A DNA stretch of 21,897 nt from Leptolyngbya sp. SIO4C1 (GCA_010671975.1 JAAHIA010000026.1:1-21897), one strand, 5' to 3'; positions 15,771 through 21,897 are shown, counted from the stretch's first letter. Notes: generated by a model from the sequence alone, not told the origin. A program made the numbers and translations.

Positions 15771-16772
15771 TTAAGCAGCACCTGAGCGCTTGCTAAACAG
15801 CACCAGCACCGTCTTAACAATCAGCTTGATATCGTACAGCAGGCTCCAGTTTTCCTGATATTTCAGATCTAGGCGAATCACGTCTTCAAACTTTTTCACC
15901 GTTGAGCGACCGTTGACCTGCCATTCGCCGGTCATGCCCGGTTTGACATTGAGACGCCGCCATTCGGGCACCTCATACTGCTCAATCTCGTCGGGCGTGG
16001 GCGGTCGCGTCCCTACGAGACTCATGTCTCCCCTGAGAACGTTCCAAAACTGCGGCAGCTCATCCAAGCTGGTTTTGCGCAGAAATCGGCCAACGTTGGT
16101 AATGCGAGGATCCTTCTCATTTTTAAAGAGCGGCCCCTCTAGCTCATTGGCTACCTGAGTTTTCAGCTGCTCTGCATCGGTCACCATCGAGCGAAACTTG
16201 AAAATCGTGAACCGCTTGCCCATCCAAGAGCAGCGCGTCTGCTTGAAAAACAGCGGTCCGCCGTCTTCGAGCTTGATGGCGATCGCAATGGGGATAAATA
16301 AAACGCTGGAAATGACCAGCCCAACCAGAGCGCCAACGATATCTAGGAAACGCTTAGCGCGCGATCGCACCGACGGATGCGTTGCCGGCAGCCGCTCTAG
16401 GCTGAGCCGCTCCGATGGATGCTCAGGGCTAGGTTCCGGCAGCGGTTCGATATCAAAGACCTGATCGAGCTCCGTCATCGACAGCGCCATCATCACCTGA
16501 CTGGGCACATTTTTTAAGCGGACCTGAGCGCTTTGCGCTTGACTCAAGCGATAGCCAATCACCAAGGCCCCAATTCCGCTGCTGTCAATAAAGTGAGTAT
16601 TGCCAAAGTCAAGAACCAGCTCCTTGACATGAGGATGCTGTGCGAAGAAAGCCTGAACCTTCTGCTTGAAAGCAACGGCAGCAACCACCGCGAAGCTGGG
16701 CGGAAGATAAATGATTCCTATTGAATCATTGACTGTTGTCTCGAAGTTTGCAACCTTGACGGTATCGACCAT
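15771..16772 (-). CDS. STAS domain fused to a bacterial sugar transferase (phosphoglycosyl transferase)
   Basis: A 333-residue two-domain protein. Residues 1 to about 108 form a STAS domain (anti-sigma-factor-antagonist type): LVLDFGNTHFIDSSGIGAL has the DSSG phospho-acceptor motif, with Ser64 at the site phosphorylated in SpoIIAA. After a Pro/Glu/Ser-rich linker (about 109-135), residues 136-333 are a monotopic phosphoglycosyl transferase. It has AKRFLDIVGALVGLVI (re-entrant membrane helix), FTIFKFRSM, the catalytic Asp-Glu in SLDELPQFWNVLRGDMSLVG (D237, E238), and KPGMTGEWQVNGRS. This enzyme class moves a sugar phosphate from a nucleotide sugar onto undecaprenyl phosphate, the first step of exopolysaccharide assembly. 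STAS domains take part in partner switching with serine kinases and phosphatases, so the fusion suggests direct phospho-control of polysaccharide initiation. No other glycosyltransferase is adjacent. The gene ends at the bidirectional terminator. Confidence 0.9.
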   Translation of the reverse strand: MVDTVKVANFETTVNDSIGIIYLPPSFAVVAAVAFKQKVQAFFAQHPHVKELVLDFGNTHFIDSSGIGALVIGYRLSQAQSAQVRLKNVPSQVMMALSMTELDQVFDIEPLPEPSPEHPSERLSLERLPATHPSVRSRAKRFLDIVGALVGLVISSVLFIPIAIAIKLEDGGPLFFKQTRCSWMGKRFTIFKFRSMVTDAEQLKTQVANELEGPLFKNEKDPRITNVGRFLRKTSLDELPQFWNVLRGDMSLVGTRPPTPDEIEQYEVPEWRRLNVKPGMTGEWQVNGRSTVKKFEDVIRLDLKYQENWSLLYDIKLIVKTVLVLFSKRSGAA

Positions 16773-16829
16773 ATCCTTAAGAGCTAATTCCTAATCTTGG
16801 TCCAGTGAAAATTGATGGCTTATCCAGCA

Positions 16830-16843
16830 AAAACGATCGTTTT
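16830..16843. promoter_or_regulatory. 14-bp palindrome upstream of the STAS-transferase gene
   Basis: AAAACGATCGTTTT is a perfect palindrome 58 bp before the ATG of the STAS-transferase gene, in AT-rich DNA. It contains the core CGATCG but is not a HIP1 octamer. Its position fits an operator or activator site in this gene's promoter. Confidence 0.4.
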
Positions 16844-17334
16844 CAAACCGGTGAGCGTTAAATAGAGGTCCCCAATGATTCTAAATAGAGAATACGCGCT
16901 ATAGCTTTGTTTGTCAGGATATTGGGAAAACTTTATGCTTTATTTGTCTTTTAGATTGGGGGTTTCTGAGCGCGCTAGCTGACGCAAAAAATACTAAGCC
17001 GCTGCCTAAATAAAAAATGAATTTGCTCTACCCGATTATTTTACGGAAAAATGCAATCCTTTTCAGCAGACGGTTTCAAAGATCAATAAGAGACTCTAAA
17101 AGCATATTTTTTTAGCTATTGTTCTAGAAAACAGATACTGAATTTTGCAGTAAGTTTCTATACACGTACGGGGGCGCTCTGCCGGCTAGCTTACCAGCCT
17201 GTATTAAGGCACCATAAATACCGGGTAAAAGCATCCGCTGCAGGACAGAAAACGCGCATTCTGTGAGGGCAATCGCTGCTATCTCATCTTTACTAGACGA
17301 TATTTAGCGGTAAATGTTCAAACAAAGCTGCTTC

Positions 17335-17469
17335 ATGGCTAGGTTACCCAGCTGTGATAGCTGGCACGCTAGGTTACCCAGCTGCGATAGCTGGCACTGT
17401 GCCTGCCCAGCAAATCAGTCAATCGGTCAATCAGTCAGCAGGTCTCGGCGGCTCTCGGCGGCTAGCTGA
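17335..17469 (+). CDS. doubtful 44-codon ORF spanning the tandem repeat
   Basis: ATG at 17335 opens a frame of 44 codons to TGA at 17467-17469. It encodes ARLPSCDSWH twice in tandem, then a Ser/Arg-rich tail. The repeat unit is exactly 30 bp, so the frame is kept, and the one base that differs between copies (TGT/TGC) is silent in this frame. There is no good ribosome site, and the composition reflects the DNA repeats. I think a non-coding repeat is likelier than a gene. Confidence 0.15.
   Translation: MARLPSCDSWHARLPSCDSWHCACPANQSIGQSVSRSRRLSAAS
17338..17397. repeat. two tandem copies of a 30-bp hairpin-forming repeat
   Basis: Copies at 17338-17367 and 17368-17397 are identical except for one base (T/C at position 15 of the unit). 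Each unit begins GCTAGGTTAC and contains a perfect stem CCAGCT-loop-AGCTGG with a 5-nt loop. There is no spacer, so it is not a CRISPR array. It resembles the short tandem or hairpin repeats common between cyanobacterial genes. Confidence 0.9.
17443..17462. repeat. 10-bp perfect tandem duplication
   Basis: TCTCGGCGGC occurs twice in a row at 17443-17452 and 17453-17462, directly after a short period-8 array of GTCAATC-like units. Together with the 30-bp repeats just upstream this makes a 125-bp cluster of simple duplications, probably produced by replication slippage. Confidence 0.85.
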
Positions 17470-17581
17470 CAAATATATCAATAAATTTTGCTAAGTTGGT
17501 TTTGCCAATGGCTCACGCTACTGCTAGCGTATGAAGGCGTTTTAATCTTTTGCGAAACGCTATAGATAGCAGTACGACGCA

Positions 17582-18172
17582 ATGCCTTCTGACTTTCAAG
17601 TTTCATTTCTATCGGATAGCGAACTGCAGGCGGCCCACCGATCTCAGTATCAAAATATGCCTGCAGCCGCTGCGATGGGAGTGGTCGAACTGCAGGCTTG
17701 GAAAGCCAGGGTGGCTGGCTTTCAGGCTACTGTGACAGAGACACCTGCGGCCGTCCAGGGCAGCCTCTTCGAGCCTGAGTCAGCCTCAGCCGCTGACGCG
17801 ATCGCGCCGTTCCAGCTGCCGCAGCAGAATACGGAGTTCTGGCGCTGGCGGGCAGCGGACGTTGGCACAGCGGCGCTTTATTTTGTCATTGACTATCAGA
17901 CGATGCTGCTGCTCTATGTGGGTGAAACGGTCAAGTCCAACCAGCGGTGGAAAGGCGTTCACGACTGCAAGCGCTATCTGCTGAACTACCGTCAGATTCA
18001 CTACCAGCTGGATTTAGAAAGCCAGCTGGGGATTGCCTTTTGGGCGCAGGCGCCGACTGAGCGACGGGCTCGCCAGCAGCTCGAATCGGCCTTAATTCGC
18101 AAATGGCGCTCGCCGTTCAATAAAGAAAACTGGGCATTTTGGCAGACGCCGTTTGTTGGAGAGAGCCTTTAG
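17582..18172 (+). CDS. GIY-YIG nuclease-superfamily protein
   Basis: A 196-residue protein whose C-terminal half carries a GIY-YIG-like fold: strand ALYFVID (98-104, at the GLY/GIY position), strand LLYVGET (110-116, the YIG position), QRWKGVHDCKRYL with possible catalytic Arg122, and Glu168 in RRARQQLESALIRKWRSPFN, the usual metal-binding glutamate. The N-terminal half (1-90) has no recognisable fold and is Ala/Gln-rich; it contains QGSLF (59-63), which resembles the sliding-clamp binding pentapeptide. Related stand-alone proteins are widespread in cyanobacteria as far as I recall, with no known role. The first residue of the YIG-type motif is changed (GLY to ALY), so activity is not certain. 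ATG 17582 has no strong ribosome site. Convergent with mutS2. Confidence 0.8.
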   Translation: MPSDFQVSFLSDSELQAAHRSQYQNMPAAAAMGVVELQAWKARVAGFQATVTETPAAVQGSLFEPESASAADAIAPFQLPQQNTEFWRWRAADVGTAALYFVIDYQTMLLLYVGETVKSNQRWKGVHDCKRYLLNYRQIHYQLDLESQLGIAFWAQAPTERRARQQLESALIRKWRSPFNKENWAFWQTPFVGESL

Positions 18173-18180
18173 CAGACTGC

Positions 18181-18206
18181 GCGTTTCAGGCTGTGCGTTT
18201 CAGGCT
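18181..18206. repeat. short direct repeat between convergent genes
   Basis: GCGTTTCAGGCT occurs at 18181-18192 and 18195-18206 (period 14) in the 39-bp gap between the GIY-YIG gene and mutS2. It looks like local slippage. No terminator hairpin was recognised here. Confidence 0.7.
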
Positions 18207-18211
18207 CTGCC

Positions 18212-20635
18212 TCATAGATGTGCCACCGTTACCCCGGTGCCGCCATCTGCCTGCTCGGCAGCTTCAAATCGCTGCACCTGAGGATGTCGCTTCAGGTAGG
18301 CTTGCACACCGCGCTTGAGCTTGCCGGTGCCGTGACCGTGAATAATCCAGATCGGTCCCTGGGCTCGAGCAATAAAATCATCAAGCGTAGACTCGGCTTC
18401 GGCGACGCGCATGCCGCGCAGATCGACCGTATTTTTGGACGTACGCATAGCCGGTGCGGGGGGCTGTGAGGGTGGCGGCGGCGGGGCAGCCTTAGGCTTT
18501 TCAACCGGGTCGGCTTTTTGGCCGCTGAGCGATTCGACATCGCTGACGTCAACCACCAGCTTCATCAGCCCAAACCGGACTGAGAGCTTGCTGTCCTCAT
18601 CGGGTTCACTCAGCACTTCGCCCGTTTGCCCGCCCAGGCTCGTCAGCCGCACTCGCTCGCCAACGCTAGGACGATAGCCTTTAGACTTGGCGCGGTGGGT
18701 GCCGGTAGGCAGCTGACGCTCGGCAATTCGATCGATCGCTTCAGTTGCTTTCTGCGCTCCCTGCGCCGTAATTTCGCCCGCTTGCAGCCGGCGAATGACG
18801 CGGGCGATTTCACTTTTTGCCGCTGCGATCGCGCTTTGTACCGCCTGCTCCTGCTGCTGTTTTAGATCGCGTTCGCGATCGCGCAGCTGCTGATTTTTAT
18901 GCTCAATTTCTGCCTTCAGCCGCTCGGCCTGCGCCACAATCTGAGCCGCCTGCTCGGCCTGATCTTCCTGGCGCTTGCGCTGCGCCTCAAGGCCGGCAAT
19001 CACCTGATTGACATCGGCCTGCTTGGTTGCCCCAACGTAGCCCTGCGCCTGGTCTAAAATCGCGTCGTCGAGGCCCAGCCGACGGGCAATCGTGAGGGCA
19101 TTAGACCGTCCCGGAATGCCCCACAGCAGCCGATAGGTTGGTGATAGACTCACACCGTCAAACTCGACCGAGGCGTTCTCAAACCGCTCATCCTCATATT
19201 TCAGAGCTTTGAGCTCCCCGAAGTGAGTGGTGGCAATCGTCAGTCGAGCGTGATTGGCCAGGTGCTGCAGCAAGGCAATCGCCAGCGCGCTGCCCTCTGT
19301 CGGGTCAGTGCCGGCCCCTACCTCGTCGAGCAGCACCAGCGCATTTGCAACCGGCAAGCCAGCTAAAGCAGCCTCCGACTCTGACGGCGCTGCGTCAGAC
19401 GGTGCGATCTCTGCCAGGATGCGCGCAATGCGCTTAATATGACCCGAAAAAGTCGATAGGCTCTGCTCAATTGACTGCTCATCGCCAATGTCAGCTAAAA
19501 CCCGATCAATCCAGGGCAGCTCAACTGGCTCGCGCGCCGGGACGAACAGCCCAATTTTTGCCATCAGTATCGCCAGTCCCAGCGTTTTAAGCGTCACCGT
19601 TTTGCCGCCGGTATTAGGGCCAGTAATGGCGACGACGCGAATCTCAGGTCGCATGACCACGTCAATCGGCACCACCAGATGCGCCTGCTCATGCTTTTGC
19701 TGCCAGATAAGCAGCGGGTGGCGCAGCTGCCGCAGCACGGTTTGCTCGCCGAGGTCAGTAAAGCGCGGCGGGTTGGCCTCTAGCCAAAGCGAATAGCGGG
19801 CCCGCGCCGTGGCTAAATCTAGAACCGTGACGGTTGCCATCAGCTGCTCTAGATCGTCGCTAACGTCAGCCACCTGCTGCGATAGACGCTGCCGTACCGC
19901 CTCTTCTTCGCGCGTCTCCTGACGCTGCAGCTGGCGCAGCTGATTGCCCCACTCCACCACGCTCTGCGGCTCAACATAGAGCGTCGCCCCGCTGGTTGAG
20001 ACATCGTGCACAATGCCGGGTACCTGATCTTTCTGCGGCGCTTTGATCGGGATCACGTAGCGATCGCCCCGCTGCGTGATGAGGGCTTCTTGGATCGCGC
20101 CAGCCTGCCGCTGTAAAACGCGCTGCAGCTTAGTTTGAATCTGGTCATAGACCGACTTGAGCTGCCGGCGAATGCCTTCGAGCTTGGGGTTAGCCCGATC
20201 GGTCACCTTAGCGCGATCGTCAATGCAGTGGTGAATGGTTTGCTCTAGGTCGGGGTAGGTGCGCAGCTCGGCAACCAGCGCCTGCAGGACCGGAAACTCT
20301 GCTTCTTCCTGCGCGTCAATCAGCCGCCGCAGCTGGCGCGTACCAGCCAGCGTCCCAGCGATTGCCAGCAGCTCGTCCCCAGATAGGATCCCCTGTCGAT
20401 TGGCGCGCTCTAGCGCTTCACCAATGTCGCGAATGCCGCTAAACTTGAGCGGGGTCAAGGTTTCTAGCTGATAGACCTCACGGGTTTGTGCCAACAGCGC
20501 CACGCTCTCTGCCTGCGTAGCGGGAAGGCGCACCTGCCGCGCGGCTAAAGTACCCAGCTTGGTAGCGGCAAAGGTGGATAGATGCTGGCACAGGCGCGGC
20601 CATTCGAGAAGGTCTAGCGTTTCTGCTTGAATCAA
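18212..20635 (-). CDS. mutS2: endonuclease MutS2
   Basis: A MutS-family ATPase lacking the mismatch-recognition domain. MutS2 proteins suppress homologous recombination by cutting branched DNA, and some resolve collided ribosomes. All expected parts are seen: start MIQAETLDLLEWPRLCQHL, core and clamp helices (to about 330), Walker A GPNTGGKT (339-346), Walker B LVLLDEVGAGTDP (433-445), TTHFGELK (469-476), and a long coiled coil (about 545-615). A KOW-like beta domain (about 657-705) and a Pro-rich linker (718-728) follow. The C-terminal Smr nuclease domain has DLRGMRV (738-744) and HGHGTGKL (766-773). At 807 residues it is full length. The start codon appears to be TTG at 20635; no ATG is available before the upstream in-frame stop and the N-terminus matches the family from this point. 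Confidence 0.96.
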   Translation of the reverse strand: MIQAETLDLLEWPRLCQHLSTFAATKLGTLAARQVRLPATQAESVALLAQTREVYQLETLTPLKFSGIRDIGEALERANRQGILSGDELLAIAGTLAGTRQLRRLIDAQEEAEFPVLQALVAELRTYPDLEQTIHHCIDDRAKVTDRANPKLEGIRRQLKSVYDQIQTKLQRVLQRQAGAIQEALITQRGDRYVIPIKAPQKDQVPGIVHDVSTSGATLYVEPQSVVEWGNQLRQLQRQETREEEAVRQRLSQQVADVSDDLEQLMATVTVLDLATARARYSLWLEANPPRFTDLGEQTVLRQLRHPLLIWQQKHEQAHLVVPIDVVMRPEIRVVAITGPNTGGKTVTLKTLGLAILMAKIGLFVPAREPVELPWIDRVLADIGDEQSIEQSLSTFSGHIKRIARILAEIAPSDAAPSESEAALAGLPVANALVLLDEVGAGTDPTEGSALAIALLQHLANHARLTIATTHFGELKALKYEDERFENASVEFDGVSLSPTYRLLWGIPGRSNALTIARRLGLDDAILDQAQGYVGATKQADVNQVIAGLEAQRKRQEDQAEQAAQIVAQAERLKAEIEHKNQQLRDRERDLKQQQEQAVQSAIAAAKSEIARVIRRLQAGEITAQGAQKATEAIDRIAERQLPTGTHRAKSKGYRPSVGERVRLTSLGGQTGEVLSEPDEDSKLSVRFGLMKLVVDVSDVESLSGQKADPVEKPKAAPPPPPSQPPAPAMRTSKNTVDLRGMRVAEAESTLDDFIARAQGPIWIIHGHGTGKLKRGVQAYLKRHPQVQRFEAAEQADGGTGVTVAHL

Positions 20636-20687
20636 AGCGCTGCGAAATAAATATTTTCTTTCAGTTTAATGGGTATCAGGAAAGAGA

Positions 20688-20774
20688 ATGGGTAGGGAAA
20701 TCCGAGCGCTGGTGCTGCTGGTGAAGGATGAAATCGCAGAGACAAGTGAGAACTCGGTTATTTTGATGCAATGA
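20688..20774 (+). CDS. doubtful 28-residue ORF
   Basis: Between mutS2 and the TetR gene, ATG 20688 with AGGAAAGAG just upstream opens a 28-codon frame, MGREIRALVLLVKDEIAETS and eight further residues, ending TGA 20774. The peptide has a natural composition for a short amphipathic helix but no family I recognise. It is divergent from mutS2 and convergent with the TetR gene. It may be chance or a remnant of a larger gene. Confidence 0.2.
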   Translation: MGREIRALVLLVKDEIAETSENSVILMQ

Positions 20775-20800
20775 CGCTCCAGGTTGGTCTTTGACCATTG

Positions 20801-21364
20801 CTAACCGGCTTCAATGAGAATCGCCAGCGTATTTTTGGCAAACTGCGCCCCCGTTGGCTTGCCCTCAATGGTAGCCATCAAACTCGTGCCGCCGATCAGC
20901 AGCAAATACTGCTGGGAAAACGCCTCTGCATCTTTCACTCCCGCTTCAGTCGCCAACTGCATGATGAAGGTGCGAATCGCCTCCCGCAGCTGCACCGATA
21001 CCTGATGAGCCGGATGGGTGGCATCGGCAATTTCCAATACCACATTGATGAAGGGACATCCCCGAAAACAGGGGTCGGCGTACCATTCCTGCAGCACGTC
21101 AAACGTCGCCAGGAGCCGATTCTTTGCGGTTCCACTGTGGCTATTTACGGCTGTTTCAAACCAGGCAATCCACTGGCTGGCGCGATGCTGCATCACTTCC
21201 AGAATCAAATCATCCTTTGAGGGGAAATGTCGATACAGTGTTCGCTTAGCGACTCCTGACTGGGCAATCACTTCATTGATGCCCACATTCTGAGTGCCTT
21301 TTTGGTAAAAGAGCTGCGAGGCAGTTTCTAAAATTTGCTGCTTTGCTGCGCTGGATTCGGGCAT
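20801..21364 (-). CDS. TetR family transcriptional regulator
   Basis: A 187-residue repressor. The N-terminal TetR DNA-binding domain is clear (residues 7-55): ILETASQLFYQKGTQNVGIN, then recognition helix region SGVAKRTLYRHFPSKDDL. The ligand-binding part contains CFRGCPFINVVLE (C99 and C103), a Cys pair typical of one TetR subgroup in which redox or electrophile sensing has been shown for some members. ATG 21364. Two identical inverted-repeat boxes lie 15 and 60 bp before the start, so autorepression is very likely. TetR regulators usually control a neighbouring gene. The divergent neighbour is petD, which is an unusual target, so the real target may be elsewhere or lost by rearrangement. 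Confidence 0.93.
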   Translation of the reverse strand: MPESSAAKQQILETASQLFYQKGTQNVGINEVIAQSGVAKRTLYRHFPSKDDLILEVMQHRASQWIAWFETAVNSHSGTAKNRLLATFDVLQEWYADPCFRGCPFINVVLEIADATHPAHQVSVQLREAIRTFIMQLATEAGVKDAEAFSQQYLLLIGGTSLMATIEGKPTGAQFAKNTLAILIEAG

Positions 21365-21378
21365 TTCCTTAGTAAAGT

Positions 21379-21392
21379 AGACAAGTTTGTCT
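21379..21392. promoter_or_regulatory. TetR operator-like box 1
   Basis: AGACAA-gt-TTGTCT, a perfect 6+2+6 inverted repeat, ends 15 bp before the TetR gene start. It is embedded in a 20-bp sequence (21377-21396) repeated exactly at 21422-21441. The form fits TetR-family operators. On the minus strand it lies downstream of a possible -10 (TATATG, about 21400), near the expected transcription start. Confidence 0.7.
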
Positions 21393-21423
21393 CCCTAGAC
21401 ATATACTACCAGAAACCCGTGGT

Positions 21424-21437
21424 AGACAAGTTTGTCT
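21424..21437. promoter_or_regulatory. TetR operator-like box 2
   Basis: The second exact copy of AGACAA-gt-TTGTCT, 45 bp from the first, centre to centre. On the minus strand it covers a possible -35 (TTGTCT) set 18 bp before TATATG, so repressor here would block RNA polymerase. Between the boxes CTACCA (21406-21411) and TGGTAG (21420-21425) make a further 6-bp inverted repeat. Confidence 0.7.
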
Positions 21438-21546
21438 CCCTGGTTAAAAAAGTTTGCTGCTGACGAATTGTGACCCTGCAGGGCGATGTGTCCTGCCAGT
21501 TGGTTGTACCTGAATTTCCTCTTTGAAGACAGTACGAGGTTCACCC

Positions 21547-21786
21547 ATGACTGGAATTTCTAAGAAACCTGATTTAAGCGATCCAAAACTTCGAGCCAAG
21601 CTGATGCGAGGCATGGGCCATAACTACTACGGAGAACCGGCGTGGCCTAATGAGCTGCTCTACATTTTTCCAGTGGTGATTTTGGGAACGATCGCGTTGT
21701 GCGTCGGGTTGGCGGTGCTTGATCCGGCGATTGTGGGTGAACCAGCTGATCCATTCGCGACACCGCTGGAAATTTTACCGGAATGG
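21547..21786 (+). CDS. petD: cytochrome b6f subunit IV (PetD), truncated after residue 80
   Basis: Subunit IV of the cytochrome b6f complex, the membrane complex that passes electrons from plastoquinol to plastocyanin; PetD has three membrane helices and helps form the quinol site. Residues 1-80 match the family closely: KKPDLSDPKLRAKL, GMGHNYYGEPAWPNELLYIF, helix PVVILGTIALCVGLAVL, and DPFATPLEILPEW. The normal protein is about 160 residues and continues with Tyr or Phe and the second helix. Here the similarity ends exactly after Trp80 (TGG at 21784-21786) and foreign high-GC DNA begins. I chose ATG 21547, the family start, over ATG 21523. The usual upstream partner petB is not present; a TetR gene is divergent instead. 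The organism presumably has a complete petD elsewhere or in the unbroken genome. Confidence 0.92.
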
Positions 21787-21897
21787 GATCGGGGTCGGCG
21801 ACGGCGCCGAGCGGCGTCACCCCGGCGGTGGTGCGCCCGTAGGCGTCGTCGAACACCGTGGCCGGCGTGACCGTGCGGCTGACGGCCACCACGGTGT
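21787..21897 (-). other. foreign high-GC coding fragment, probable chimeric contig end
   Basis: About 77% G+C by hand count. Read on the minus strand from 21895, the frame gives TVVAVSRTVTPATVFDDAYG and continues RTTAGVTPLGAVADPDP. Nearly every codon ends in G or C (all but one in 37), as in Actinobacteria or similar genomes and unlike any other gene in this window. It is open at the window end, so only an internal piece is seen and the protein is not recognised. The sharp switch in the middle of petD and at the sequence end argues for an assembly chimera rather than biology. Confidence 0.7.

Larger units (their letters stand above)
16773..17581. other. 809-bp gene-poor intergenic region
   Basis: The longest stretch without a recognised gene, between two divergent genes. 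16773 to about 17160 is AT-rich and holds the palindrome at 16830. About 17160-17330 is of mixed composition with nothing recognisable. 17338-17397 carries two copies of a 30-bp hairpin unit. Next come short period-8 repeats of GTCAATC (about 17415-17437) and a 10-bp tandem TCTCGGCGGC (17443-17462). No tRNA, known riboswitch or conserved protein was seen. The repeats may mark a decayed mobile element or an untranslated RNA. Confidence 0.5.

Noticed and set aside
17338..17397. CRISPR array
   Set aside because: Only two repeats, directly adjacent with no spacer, and no cas genes anywhere in the window.
16773..17581. tRNA or known riboswitch in the long intergenic region
   Set aside because: No cloverleaf with TTC-arm consensus or recognised aptamer core was found by eye; only simple repeats and AT-rich DNA.
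17550..17735. 61-residue frame overlapping the GIY-YIG gene start
   Set aside because: It lies mainly in another frame of a protein with clear domain signatures; composition is not protein-like.
21787..21790. GATC at the petD/foreign junction as a restriction-ligation scar
   Set aside because: A Sau3AI/DpnII-type scar needs GATC in both parents, but the conserved petD codon after Trp80 is Tyr or Phe, so GATC would not be native there. The tetranucleotide is probably a coincidence.
21523..21870. 115-residue ORF taken as one protein
   Set aside because: It begins 8 codons before the PetD start and ends in an Arg-rich tail that is merely the wrong strand of the foreign high-GC fragment.

Overview
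The window looks like a chromosomal stretch from a filamentous or Leptolyngbya/Synechococcales-type cyanobacterium. The evidence is the gene content: phylloquinone synthesis genes menA-menC-menE, photosystem II factor psb28, a petD fragment of the cytochrome b6f complex, a TPM-domain (Psb32-like) protein, and DUF1565/SLH and DUF3352 proteins. The palindrome GCGATCGC (HIP1) also occurs more than fifteen times, for example at 1300, 4247, 4442, 4885, 6560, 11011 and 11330, where chance predicts less than one. Many neighbouring genes are convergent and end with overlapping stop codons (2088-2091, 3334-3337, 13876-13879), so the DNA is compact.

Layout. 1-59: possible C-terminal tail of an upstream gene. 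265-2091: peptide-type solute-binding lipoprotein. 2088-2375 (-): DUF1232 protein. 2690-3337: unrecognised protein with an internal repeat. 3334-6557 (-): menA-menC-menE, an operon for the ring and tail steps of phylloquinone, the photosystem I quinone. 6756-8462: DUF3352 membrane-anchored protein, divergent from menA. 8466-10631 (-): four genes for membrane or envelope proteins (small helical protein, YtxH, DUF948, TPM). 10768-12939: parallel beta-helix protein with six SLH repeats. 13046-13879: psb28-moaB. 13876-14838 (-): ABC-2 type ATPase without a visible permease. 15029-15721: six-helix membrane protein, ending at a strong bidirectional terminator. 15771-16772 (-): STAS domain fused to a phosphoglycosyl transferase. 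16773-17581: the longest gene-poor stretch, with a 14-bp palindrome and a 30-bp tandem hairpin repeat. 17582-18172: GIY-YIG nuclease-like protein. 18212-20635 (-): MutS2. 20801-21364 (-): TetR regulator with two identical operator-like boxes in front of it. 21547-21786: the first 80 codons of petD.

The last 111 bases (21787-21897) do not belong with the rest. At codon 81 of petD the sequence changes abruptly to about three-quarters G+C, and its minus-strand frame has G or C at nearly every third position. This is most simply a chimeric contig end joining cyanobacterial DNA to DNA of a high-GC bacterium.

I found no convincing new multi-gene defence or biosynthetic system. The items most worth following are the STAS-phosphoglycosyl transferase fusion with its upstream palindrome, the TetR double operator next to a petD that lacks petB, the doubled three-SLH module, and the tandem hairpin repeat.
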